Shown: piece by piece, positions 42,824-51,810 of the stretch
Numbering within the stretch: position 1 is the first letter of the stretch
Layout: each line of letters opens with the position of its first letter
DNA from: Ornithodoros turicata
Lineage: Eukaryota > Arthropoda > Arachnida > Ixodida > Argasidae
DNA length: 64,000 bases
Assembly: GCF_037126465.1 (NCBI RefSeq)
Contig: NC_088202.1
Coordinates: forward strand, 128,106,123-128,170,122
Direction of reading: 5' to 3'
Program-made: the position numbers and the translations under genes
The notes under the pieces: generated by a model
Databases searched by the model: none
What the model saw: the letters and a program-made list of their open reading frames with translations, nothing else
What the model was told of the DNA's origin: nothing

Positions 42824-43470
42824 GGGCCAACTTTAAACTGAACTTATCTCGCGGGCTACGTCTCTGTTAGATAACGCGCATTTTGAACATTCTTGTCTGG
42901 ACGCTGCAGGAGCTGAAGTCCGACGGAAACATCTTCGTGTGTCAAGCAGGCTGTGAAGACACATGTTCAAGCTGCGATGATGGCGTTGACCCCTATAGTA
43001 TCATTAAATTTTTGTGTGAGTTTTGGCTATTATGGAGTAATAAAAAAATAACGTAAATAGATAGAATATAAAAACGCCGTCAAGTCCACGAAGCATTTAG
43101 GTCTTTATCCACTAATCTTTTCTGGTACTGAACAATTCCCAAGTTGTAAGTGATGCCAACCGGAAGCTTGGATATTTCCGTCGGAACCTAGAACTAGCGC
43201 TTCCCTCTCTCAAACTTCTTGCATACCTAACTTTAATCGGGCTGAAACTAGAATAATGACCGCCTCCAGCGTCACGCGCATGTTGAAACGCTACAGCTTG
43301 AAAAATTGTGTATGCATGTTTTCCTGTAACCTCGAAGAGAATGACGAAACAATAAAACGTCTCCTTGTGATCGAACTCGTTTCGTAAAGTAGTCTGTTTA
43401 TTTTTTCACGACATACACAAGACGCTTGCGAGACGATCTTCCAACGTGCTGACCCGACGCTCGTCGCCGG

Positions 43471-43785
43471 TCACTGTAACGTCCAGGGAAGTGTGGAGAA
43501 GCCATTAGCTCGAACGATGGGTCGGTTGAACCCCACGTTGATGAAACACGGGTCAATTGCCAGTCCTCGTTTATACTTTTCCAACAGCTCGAGCTTGTAA
43601 TCTACGAAACGCTCCATTTTCTTTGCAATCTTCCCACTGACGGTGAACAGACGTAAGGGTATCGTCTTGAGAATCGAGCGAAAGTCACCCTCGCAGCCAT
43701 CACCGTGAATATAATCGCGTAATCGTAGCAAGTCCCGATACATTCGCATTTGCACAAAGGTTGCAAACCGCTGCTCGGGCGTCAT
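43471..43785 (-). CDS. 104-aa protein, unassigned, with nearby poly(A) signal
   Basis: The frame starts MTPEQRFATFVQMRMYRDLL and is rich in Arg, Leu, Lys and Phe with alternating charges, so largely helical in the first two thirds. An AATAAA on the same strand (TTTATT at about 43398-43403) lies some 70 nt after the stop, which supports a real 3' end. No signal peptide or membrane segment. It may belong to the same locus as the minus-strand frames at 43918-44416. Confidence 0.5.
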   Translation of the reverse strand: MTPEQRFATFVQMRMYRDLLRLRDYIHGDGCEGDFRSILKTIPLRLFTVSGKIAKKMERFVDYKLELLEKYKRGLAIDPCFINVGFNRPIVRANGFSTLPWTLQ

Positions 43786-43917
43786 GACTGAGACATGAAT
43801 GACAACCTTTTTTTTTTATTTATCGAAAGCGGTTACATGAGAGAGAGAGAGTTAGCCTCCAGCTTTGGTTTCGTAGCCGGGAAGACAGCCCCAATACGGG
43901 CGAAGGCTCGAGTCTAA

Positions 43918-44057
43918 CTAATGGCTGGGGTTTCTCGACCAGAGTCCACCGCAACGACAGGTTCTCAGCTGATCACCATTCCGCAAAAAGAAAGTCTTCG
44001 GAGGAGGCTTGAATGTTAGGACCAGGGGCAGATCTCCCGTCAGTAGCCATTCGTAAT
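43918..44057 (-). CDS. Terminal exon ending in CGGLWSRNPSH
   Basis: On the minus strand the acceptor TGCTCCTTTCGTGCAG precedes an open 46-codon stretch containing EWLLTGDLPLVLTFKPPP and ending RTCRCGGLWSRNPSH. The matching donor would be at 44117 (GTGCGTG), giving a 60-nt intron. The CGGLWS end repeats that of the exon at 44351-44410, so the two may be diverged duplicates. AATAAA lies about 100 nt downstream. Confidence 0.4.
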
Positions 44058-44117
44058 CTGCACGAAAGGAGCATAAGAAACACGTCTTTTTAAATAAATA
44101 AATACAGATACACGCAC

Positions 44118-44289
44118 AGTCTTCTTCAGTCACAGAGTGACACTGATGATCCATCTTCTCCATCTTCTTCTTCTTCTTCTTCTACTTGTTGTTGCTTTAC
44201 GAGTCGAATTCCTTTACAATGCATGTCGAACGGTACCGTGCGACAGCCGAGAAACGGGTGTATCAATCGATCCGTCCAATGTTTTTGCT
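44118..44289 (-). CDS. Exon with acidic C-terminus
   Basis: After the acceptor CACTTTTTCAG the frame continues from the CGGLWSK exon in phase 1 and ends in EEEEEEDGEDGSS and a stop at about 44127. The intron separating it from the upstream exon (44290-44350) is 61 nt. An acidic C-terminus also closes the gene at 45586-46260. Confidence 0.35.
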
Positions 44290-44350
44290 CTGAAAAAGTG
44301 ATTGAATATAAAACAAATAACACAGAAAAAAGAAAAAAAGAAAAACGTAC

Positions 44351-44410
44351 CTTTGGACCACAAACCACCGCAGTTGGTGCGGAAGAAGCGGGCGCTGCCA
44401 ATCTCCCGAA
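44351..44410 (-). CDS. Upstream exon ending in CGGLWSK
   Basis: Reads EIGSARFFRTNCGGLWSK and stops at a donor GTACGT. Upstream the sequence turns into a dispersed repeat (inverted copy of 36880-37080), so the true 5' part has been replaced or lies elsewhere. Confidence 0.3.
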
Positions 44411-44875
44411 ACACATTTCCCCAGGGCGTTGCCAGTCGTGACGTTGCCCACATACGTGAGGCCGACAACAGCAAGCCCTTTCACCATCACCACCACCACC
44501 ACCACCCGAAACACGTGAGGTGGGAAGAAACCGACTTCACGTGCCGCAAAGTTGTTGAAAAATGAAAACGAAACACTTCAAACAAACAAACTTTTTCTCA
44601 AAACGGGCATCACTTACGAGGATCTTCCAAGCTGAGCATGGTTTTCTATACGATTGCTCAGACTGTCGCTACTGCTTCGAAATTTATACTAACTTTTATT
44701 CCCTCTCTCTCTATCGTCCTTGAACGTGTTGGGACATGTTTGGAAACAGCGGTCAGAACCATCATTTGGAAGCAACGATAACAACTGTCTTAACATTTGA
44801 ACTCGCGCGCGCGTCGTATTGAACAAGAAAATGGCGGTTTCCCGTAAGTGATACAATATTACGCCGGATGCACGC

Positions 44876-45062
44876 GAGGGTGGCAATCATAAGGCCGAAA
44901 CTCACAAGGCCGAATGATCAAAAGACCGAAACTCAAAAGGCCGAAAAATCAAAACATCGAACAATCATAAGGCCGAAAACCAGAAGGCCGAAAAATCAAA
45001 ACACCGAAAAATCACAAGGCCGAAAAGTCACAAAACCGAATTATCGAAACGCCGATAAATGA
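44876..45062. repeat. 17-18 bp minisatellite (AAAATCAnAAGGCCGAAA)
   Basis: About ten diverged units of the form AATCACAAGGCCGAAA. The open frame through it (44868-45062 +) is a product of the repeat, not a gene. Confidence 0.85.
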
Positions 45063-45585
45063 GGAACCCAGGATACGAGAACTGGTATTCCAACTGCGAT
45101 AAAAAAAATTAGCTCTACAGATTAAATAGAATAAACTTCTTGGGAAAATAATACAGCAAATAAATCGTTTCACCGAACATCGCATTAATAAAGTATCGCT
45201 AACTTAGGGGAAAACAAAAGTAGAGATATGAACCACTGTGTCATTGTGTGTTTATTGTACACGGTGGCAATCAGGTTCGGGTTACCAAATGTAGAGAAAC
45301 GCCATCTCCTCTACAATTCATTCAGTGGGTGATACAAGTCATTCACTGGCATTCACCTGCCACACACTTTCTTTTTGTAGTAAAAAAAAAAATGTTATAG
45401 ATTATTGCTAGATTAGGTTGGCAATACGAGGTTATAGTTTATTGCTTTTTTTTAATGAAACAATTCCCTTTCAGTGGTCATTCATAGGGATGCAGAGAAA
45501 GCACGGTTATAAGATGGACCGTTCCTCTTGTCACCTCACCCTCTACCTACCGACCGACCGACAGACCCCCCCACCAACCATCGAT

Positions 45586-46260
45586 ATGCCTCGTCGTTTC
45601 GAGTCCATCGTGGACCTCCTGGTCCACATCCGTCCCCTCTACAGTAAGTCTGTTCGCCATTGTATAGCGTCTTATTTATTTATTTATTTATTTATTTTAT
45701 TTTATTTCATGCATTTCTGTAGGGTTTACAGTAATCGCAGTTGTAGAACTGTTTTTCCAACTGATACCGGCGACGGGGTGCGACGTCCCCCGCATGGACG
45801 TGGTGACCTTCTTTCAGTGCTTCATGTTCAGTGAGGACGTTGAAATTCAGGACGCAACGGTGGCTGTGTTCATGGGGTATTACGTGACTGAGTGGACGCA
45901 GATTGCCATGCATCGGGGACTGGACGGAGAGCTATTTTTTAGACTTCCCCGAAACTTAGAGGCAGAGCTCTGTTTTGAAGGTACTCTTCCCGGCCTAAGT
46001 TTTCGGGCCACAGAGCACCTCCTCTGGTCTCTCACCACTCAGTGGAACCACGGACCGTGGTGGAACCAAGTGAGCTGTGCGGGATGGAGAGACATCCTCG
46101 AATGGTGGATGCGCACACAAATCCTGTAAGTTTTCCGAGAGATCTTTCTTGTTCGTTGTTCATTCTTTTTGTTTATTTCTATAGGCACGACCCCTGGATC
46201 CTCGAAGAATATGAGGGGGAGGAAGGAGGAGGAGGACGAGACGTCGACCACGTCGAATAA
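45586..46260 (+). CDS. Paralogue A: three-exon small protein, unassigned
   Basis: Exons 45586-45643, 45723-46125 and 46185-46260, with introns of 79 and 59 nt in phases 1 and 2, give 178 residues. Donors are GTAAGT and GTAAGT; acceptors are CATTTCTGTAG and TTTCTATAG. The protein starts MPRRFESIVDLL, continues with hydrophobic, probably helical segments (VIAVVELFFQLIP, MDVVTFFQCFMF) and a Trp-rich stretch (GPWWNQVS ... ILEWWM), and ends in an acidic tail (EEYEGEE). AATAAA overlaps the stop codon and recurs at 46279. It shares start, exon structure and motifs with the next gene. A compact alpha-helical protein is likely; no family is recognised. Confidence 0.65.
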
Positions 46261-46284
46261 ATGTATATGTATATGCTGAATAAA
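46256..46284 (+). terminator. Poly(A) signals of paralogue A
   Basis: AATAAA at 46256-46261 overlaps the TAA stop, and a second AATAAA lies at 46279-46284. Confidence 0.6.
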
Positions 46285-46499
46285 AATTTTCCCTGTCCTT
46301 CTCTCTCTCTCGCCCGCGCGCTCGCTGATCGTTCGTGAGAAGCCAGCTCAATAGACGAATACGAGACCCTGCAACCTGAGCATGACAAGTGAATATGGGG
46401 GACCAACATGCAGTCACTCAGTCAGTCAGCCATTTAGTTTACCTTCTGTGGTGAATATCACAACGTGTAACCACGTAATGGAGATTGCTGTTGACGATG

Positions 46500-46780
46500 C
46501 CAGTCGAACTGTGTTTTTTCGACTGTTCATGTGAGCTACGGGGGCTTGTCAACCAGTTCATGTTATTTATGGGGCGCTGCACCTGCGCCCCTCGTTGGAA
46601 CGTCCCCGAATGGGTCAGTGTAACCTGATACCCTTCCGAGAGGCGCATCTGCTTACTGTTTCTGGTGCCTCTGTCTCTCCCTTCTTTTTGTAAATAAAAT
46701 AGTCCTCTCTTTTCAAAGCTACGAAGTGGTCGTGTGTTTTCTGGTCTCTGCGAAGTTCGGGCGCCCCCCGACGTTTGTGT
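46500..46780 (+). mobile_element. Possible solo LTR-like segment
   Basis: TGTTCATGTGAGCTACGG through an AATAAA at about 46694 to a GC-rich GGGCGCCCCCCGAC end has the layout of an LTR (U3-R-U5). A CGAC tetramer lies on each side. The TG...CA rule is not met at the 3' end, so this is tentative. Confidence 0.25.
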
Positions 46781-46834
46781 TCGAAGGACTTACACTTCTA
46801 AAGCTCAACCCTCAACGTTGATCCGAAATTCACG

Positions 46835-47338
46835 ATGAGGCGCTTTGAAAGTGTAACACAGTTGTTGAGGGATATGGAGCCGTCGACTGGTGAGTGCTCA
46901 TCATATAAAGTTTTGTTTATTTATTTATTTATTTAACATTTGCATAGGGTACACCATCCTGAGTATCCTGTCGCTTTTTTCCCAACTTATGGATAACAAC
47001 TACGTTCCGAGGGCGGTCTTCGAGGACTTTTTAGAGTTTCTGGTTTTCCCCTTGGACAACGTCATTGAGGAGGCCCTCAACACCATCCTCCTAACCACTG
47101 GAATGATGGAGGAGATTATGCACGCACTGATCTTCCAGTGGAATCTCTACGCGCACAGGCGAAGCGGACCCCAATTCGTAATCCAGTAAGCTCTTTATTT
47201 ATGTTATTTTTGGCAAGGGAATCATTCTCGTGATTCTATATTAGCAGGTTGATGGTCCACGACCCGGAGGATGATGCGGAGGACGTAGGGCGAGGACGCA
47301 AGGTTAGGATACTCTTTAAAGAAAAGTTGTCTTCCTAA
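46835..47338 (+). CDS. Paralogue B: three-exon small protein, unassigned
   Basis: Exons 46835-46889, 46948-47185 and 47248-47338, with introns of 58 and 62 nt in phases 1 and 2 like paralogue A, give 127 residues. Donors are GTGAGT and GTAAGC; acceptors are TTTGCATAG and ATTAGCAG. The start MRRFESVTQLL, the second exon YTILSILSLFSQL followed by VPR and a DFLEFLVF segment, and VHDPEDD in exon 3 align with paralogue A (FES-x6-LL, LF-x-QL, VPR, HDP). It lacks the Trp-rich stretch and has a basic rather than acidic end. Both first introns contain (TTTA)n. Confidence 0.65.
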
Positions 47339-47472
47339 CGGTGCTTTTGATTTCATCCTAGACCCTCCTTTTTTTTTTCTTTGGCACGCGGTAACGTGCT
47401 TCGAAACAACGGTTACAACAAACACAAGCAACGTGATGAAAAAAGGAAGCTGGACACGAACCCTCATCTTCT

Positions 47473-47829
47473 GTGTTTCAACCTCAGAACATCAATTGCC
47501 ATCATGTACAAGCAACGAGCTTCGAAACAATGGTTACGGTGACAACAACAACAATCAAGGTGCATCGAAACGACGGTTACGACAGAAAAAAAGGTGGAGC
47601 TTGGAACGCAAGTGTCGATTTCACTCCGGCAAGACGGAGAGGGGGAGAGAAAGAGGAGAGCGGTGTCAACTTTAAAAAGACAGTCTTCGTAGGAATTATT
47701 GCAAGCCCGCAAGGGCCATCCCTCAACGACGTGGACCGTTTCGTGGTAAAAAAAACTGTAAGCCGAATGTGTTTGATGATTGCTGTGTTTGTTCTAAATT
47801 TTGTACTTTTAGGGAATGATAGTCGCTGA
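47473..47829 (+). CDS. ORF with C-terminal hydrophobic segment, doubtful
   Basis: An open frame of 118 codons. The first part is low-complexity (Thr/Val) and overlaps a copy of a dispersed repeat (CAACCTCAGAACATCAATTG), so the reported start is probably not real. The last 20 codons (MCLMIAVFVLNFVLLG) could be a membrane anchor. It lies between paralogue B and the polymerase remnant. Confidence 0.2.
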   Translation: MFQPQNINCHHVQATSFETMVTVTTTTIKVHRNDGYDRKKGGAWNASVDFTPARRRGGEKEESGVNFKKTVFVGIIASPQGPSLNDVDRFVVKKTVSRMCLMIAVFVLNFVLLGNDSR

Positions 47830-48030
47830 CACAATCTTTCATCACGCACAAGTTCTACAGGGGCACCGTCAAATGTGTCCATCCTTTCCCCAACAACCAC
47901 AACATCAACAAAAACAACTACTACCTCAAGTGTTTCTTGTCAAGAAGGAAGAGTGAGTTTTTTTTTTTTTTTTCTTTAGAGGGGGAATGTCGTATTGATT
48001 TTGTTTGCTCGCATTGCCACGCTGCCTCGT

Positions 48031-48450
48031 ATGCCAGTACGACCCCATCGACGCCATGCTCGTGGCCGTAGAAAGAGAACACGAGGCTATAACGAGGCTA
48101 GAACAGAGAATCTCGGTAACAGCCCCATAGTCATTTCGGATGATGATGATGATGACGACGACGAAAGAGTTATCAGTCCGTCTTTTGTAATACCTGAAAC
48201 GGACGACGACGACGAGCCCCTAGATGGGCACGACAATGCAGACGAACTACTCATGTGGGAAGGGGATCAGTCGTATGCAGATTTCATTCCTCTGTCTGGG
48301 TGGGTGAGAGTTGAGACAACAGATGCAAGCCCAGAATTTCGATGGGAAGATGACCCCGTGAAGGGTCGCAGAATTGTAGAATTACAAGAAAACGTCGTAG
48401 AGAATCATCCCTCCGTCACGGAGAGACTATTCCTTCCTTTTTTTTTTTTT
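48031..48450 (+). CDS. Basic then acidic frame upstream of the polymerase, possible 5' exon
   Basis: From the ATG at 48031 the product starts with an Arg/His-rich stretch (MPVRPHRRHARGRRKRTRG), then an Asp-rich acidic part (ISDDDDDDDDE) and a more ordinary segment. It ends in a T-rich tract and an acceptor CCACAG at 48462, where the polymerase frame begins. I could not find a convincing donor of the right phase, so it may be a separate protein or a frame-damaged first exon. Confidence 0.4.
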
Positions 48451-49552
48451 TTTTGCCACAGATGAGGCATTTGACGGAACGGCTACTAGGTACATGCTTC
48501 TCTGTTCCCCGCACGACGACAACGTTGACGATTTGCGACTCTATCTACCGAGCATAGCTCCTGTAATCATGCGCGTCCTGGAAGCTTATCCCATGCCTTT
48601 CAAATTTTGTCTGTGCTCGAAGGCGCTCATGGTTAAGGACGGAGTCGACGGGTTAACTTCGCACCTCCTTCACGTGGACCTTCACATGAGAGTGGTTCAT
48701 AACCGTCAAGAAATCGAAGGCGCGTTAAATGCTGCCATCGCAGAGTCCTCGCAACGCGTCGAAAACTATTCGAGAGAAGGGTCGGGCTTCACTACCAGAG
48801 ACGTTCAATGTGTCGACCTAAAAATAATACGTTTGAAACCGAAGCGGATTGGGTGCACTATCGAACTTCCCGCGTCCTTAACGAAAAAAAGAAGGATCCT
48901 GACAAACGTCAAGCTACCGTGGAACCACGAAAATGAGTGTTTCAAGTATAGCGTGCTGGCGCTCTTACATCCACTAAAAAATAACCCCAACGATTTCGTC
49001 ACATACAGAAAATACATGGATCCTACGAATCCGGAGACGCGCGTAACGTACTGGCCGCCCTGCTTCCCAGTTACCTACGAAGACATCTCCCTGTGGGAGA
49101 GAAAAAACAAAATCTCCGTGTACATCTACGTGTTCGACGAGCAAACGTCGATGGTGAGCACGCGGAGGGTTCCCTCTATGGGTTCCCCCCGCTGTATACG
49201 TATAAAGTACATTTGCTCGAGGTTAGGGGTCATTTCTATGGAATCGGAAAATTTAGCACTTTCATGGGACGAAGTGACTATTTTTATTGCGAGAAATGCA
49301 CCAAGCGGCATCGAACGAGAGAGGCATTGGAGCGACACGAACGCCTATGCCGGGACGTAAATGAAACGATTTTGGAAATGCCAAAAGCGGGAGAAAGCGT
49401 CTCCTTCACCAAGATACAGTACATGCATCCCTACCCCTATTTCGAGGTACTGGACACGGAAAGCGTTTTGGAAAAGGACGCGCTCGTTAAGGACGCCGTG
49501 AGTGTGCACAGGATGAGCTCGTACTGCATCGTTCTAGTAAGAAGTTGCGATA

Positions 49553-50366
49553 GAAGCGTATACGAAGAGGGGAGTCAAGTCCTGTAGATCACATAAACAA
49601 AATACAGAAACCGACACTGAAGATTTTAGTTTAAGTTTAATTTGTACAAGCTTTCGCGTGGAGGTCCACGCTTCCTCAGGTACAAAGTGAAGTGGTGACA
49701 CACATAAGTATATATAGTATAGCCATATACACGACTAAACATACTGCTGTACAAAGAAAGGGAAGGGGAAGGAGATATGGTGCCACATGTCTGTGTACAA
49801 TGAATAGCTGGGCAGACGGATAAGTGACCTCTAACCGTTTAAGAACAGTAAAAGGTGTTATTGTGAACAAAAAGGCTCGCCAACCCAGTTTCGCGGAAGG
49901 GGGGGTCAGGAGTATGGGAAACGAGTGGCCCAGAATGGACAAAGGGGAAGGTTACGGATTATCTAACGGAGTGCCAGACGATGACTGAAGCGAAGATTCA
50001 AGAATTGTGCACAAATAAATATAGATATATAACTATTAAATTTACATAAGCGGATATAACGAGCCAGGACTAAGATTCAGACCATTTGGTGTGAGACACT
50101 TGAATTGCGAAATTAAGTAGGACTCCCTATTCTTACGTTTGATGTCGGTGCGGAACCCAGATTCTAACAATATAATTTTCAAATCAGTTTCAAAATCGTG
50201 ATTAGGTTGATTGAAATGAATGGCGACAGGAGTTTGGCGGGCATTTAGGATATCAAATTTGTGGCCGTAAAATCTTTTTCTCATTGTGTTGGAGGTTTCA
50301 CCGATGTATTGTGAATTGCACTTGCAGCAGAATATCAAGTAACAAATATTGGGTTTCTGTATTTTG
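49553..50366 (-). mobile_element. Penelope-like element fragment inserted in the polymerase remnant
   Basis: The target word AAGAAGTTGCGAT occurs just before (about 49540-49552) and after (about 50368-50380) the insert, a 13-bp duplication. Inside, AAACAAAATACAGAAACC near the left end is the reverse complement of a word at the right end, an arrangement seen with Penelope-like elements. A terminal hairpin with GCGTGGAGGTCCACGC lies at about 49656-49671. Only the 3' part of the element is present. Confidence 0.75.
50042..50338 (-). pseudogene. GIY-YIG endonuclease domain of a Penelope-like element
   Basis: The frame contains CKCNSQYIGETSNTMRKRF, then GHKFDI and FNQPNHDF, which match the C-terminal GIY-YIG endonuclease of Penelope-like elements (here QYIGET at the Y-I-G site). 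The reverse transcriptase that should precede it is missing, so the copy is truncated. It ends with a normal stop. Confidence 0.85.
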
Positions 50367-51049
50367 TTTAAGAAGTTGCGATGGAAAAATAATGGACGCA
50401 GATTGGTATTTGGAACTTAACGCGGCAGAAAAATGCTTGCTCGCGCTCAAGGGATTTAGCGAACAAATCGATAGGTTGAACCGCCTCCCCTCTCCGTTGG
50501 TCATGAGTCCGGAAGACCACCTTTTTGTCACCAATGCGCAACACACTGTAAATATTGTGGGGTAGAATTTAACCGTCACACGCGGAAGGTCTCGCATCAC
50601 GACCACACCCGCTTCGTGGAGCCCGGCTTCACTTTCTTGGATCTGTGCGGCTTATGAAAACGATCTTCTAGTTTATATACAGCTCTTATAACCATGACCT
50701 ATCCAGCCTATTCGCTCCGAATCTAGCAGACAGAAACCTGAGTAAAGGTGCGTACAGGGTTTATTATGCGCACATTTTCTAAACAGGAATTCTTAACCAC
50801 TTTCTAACCAGCCCTTATCAAATTCTGTATCAAGCACACTGCATACAGCTTTTATACGGCCATTTTTCCGTTTTGTAACCAGTTCAGACTAAGTCTCTGT
50901 GCAGCAAAAATGGAATTTTGGACACGGAATTCCGTTTCATTTTTTTCTGATGCGTCATGTCATTGACCATTCTTTCATGCGCCGTACGTTGACAGAGAAT
51001 GGAAAATCGTTTCCATCACTGTTGATGCACAACGGGTTGAAGTTGTGCA

Positions 51050-51345
51050 CGTGCGCACCAGAATCCAGGTTTATTTTGATGGGCGCACTTTCTTCGTGAA
51101 ATACTTCGGCGCGTCCGGAAACAGGGCTGGAACGGTATCGTCCGCTAGCAGCGACTTGTCCCTCGGAATTTCAACGTTTTCGTCGCCAATGATGTGCCGA
51201 AGAATCCTCATGATATACCCTTCCTCGAATTACCGTTCACACACAACGCAGTCAATTGTCAGCCCTTTCTCCGCGCGCTTTACGTTACGCGTCGACTCTT
51301 CTCTGCGGATAGTTTCCTTCGGTGGTCGGAACAGGAAGACTTCAT
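51050..51345 (-). pseudogene. Decayed THAP-domain fragment
   Basis: Minus-strand reading gives VFLFRPPKE, then VVCER, an in-frame stop where a zinc-binding His is expected, FEEGYIM, and DDTVPALFPDAPKYFTKK. The C-x2-C/H layout and the terminal AVPTIF-like block (here TVPALF) are the THAP DNA-binding domain, common in P-element-type transposases and in expanded arthropod gene families. Confidence 0.6.
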
Positions 51346-51649
51346 GTTCGTCCTCACGGTGGCATGGACCATGTCGTGAAGACTGGATACCCAGACTTCG
51401 CTAAGTGACACACAAAAGCGACCAAAGAGACACAAATTGAACAAACAAATGCTCGAAGCGACACACGTTGAGTTGACAAGTAAGAGTCTGCTTCCCGCGA
51501 CCCGACTCGCCTAATGGTTGCAGCGCCCTCTGCGACGCCAGAATTTGTCATTGCGGTTTGCGCTTCCCTATCGCATGGCATGTATATGGCGCCCGGCACA
51601 CTTCTCCTTCTAGCCACTGTACTGATGCTGTGGCATTGTTTTGTAGGCG

Positions 51650-51810
51650 TCACCATTCCCCAAGTCGGCTTCACCTAGCGCACGGGTGCATTAGGTGAAG
51701 CCCGCCTTACAAAACTACCATTGTGGGCAGACTGTACGTAAGTTTCCGCCATGAATGGGGAAATGTAGCAATTTGATTTCAGGTGAAGCCCACTTTACGG
51801 AGCCGCTTGT
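51650..51810. repeat. Repeat with AGGTGAAGCC boundaries, inverted copy at 54530-54710
   Basis: AAGTCGGCTTCACCTAGCGC ... TTAGGTGAAGCCCGCC, then GTACGTAAGTTTCCGCC. The same elements appear reversed at 54530-54710. The two copies bracket 51811-54529. Confidence 0.7.

Larger units (their letters stand above)
48463..50656 (+). pseudogene. Broken N-terminal half of a protein-primed type-B DNA polymerase (Polinton/adintovirus type)
   Basis: The frame from 48463 carries the N-terminal region, including CFKYSVLALLHP and WERKNKISVYIYVF. A frameshift in the CCCCCC run near 49188 moves it to a second frame with a zinc-finger-like YFCEKC-type segment (CEKCTKRHRTREALERHERLC) and an exonuclease I-like DTE (about 49457-49465). 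After about 49552 a Penelope-like element interrupts it; it resumes at about 50367 with RSCDGKIMDADW and MSPEDH. A second frameshift near 50532 precedes HCKYCGVEF and SHHDH, the Cys/His site typical of these polymerases. Similarity stops at about 50656; no polymerase palm motifs follow. This layout is shared by Polintons/Mavericks, adintoviruses and relatives. The gene is dead. Confidence 0.75.

Noticed and set aside
44868..45062. ORF rich in RPK/EK words
   Set aside because: A translation of the 17-18 bp minisatellite.
45418..45834. Single-exon ORF over paralogue A
   Set aside because: It reads through intron 1 with its TTTA repeat; the spliced model conserves structure with paralogue B.
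49640..49690. Third hammerhead ribozyme in the Penelope-like fragment
   Set aside because: It has CTGAGGA and GAAA around a stem, but no GAAAC...GUC closing arrangement or stem I that I can pair. The same applies to 21664-21700.
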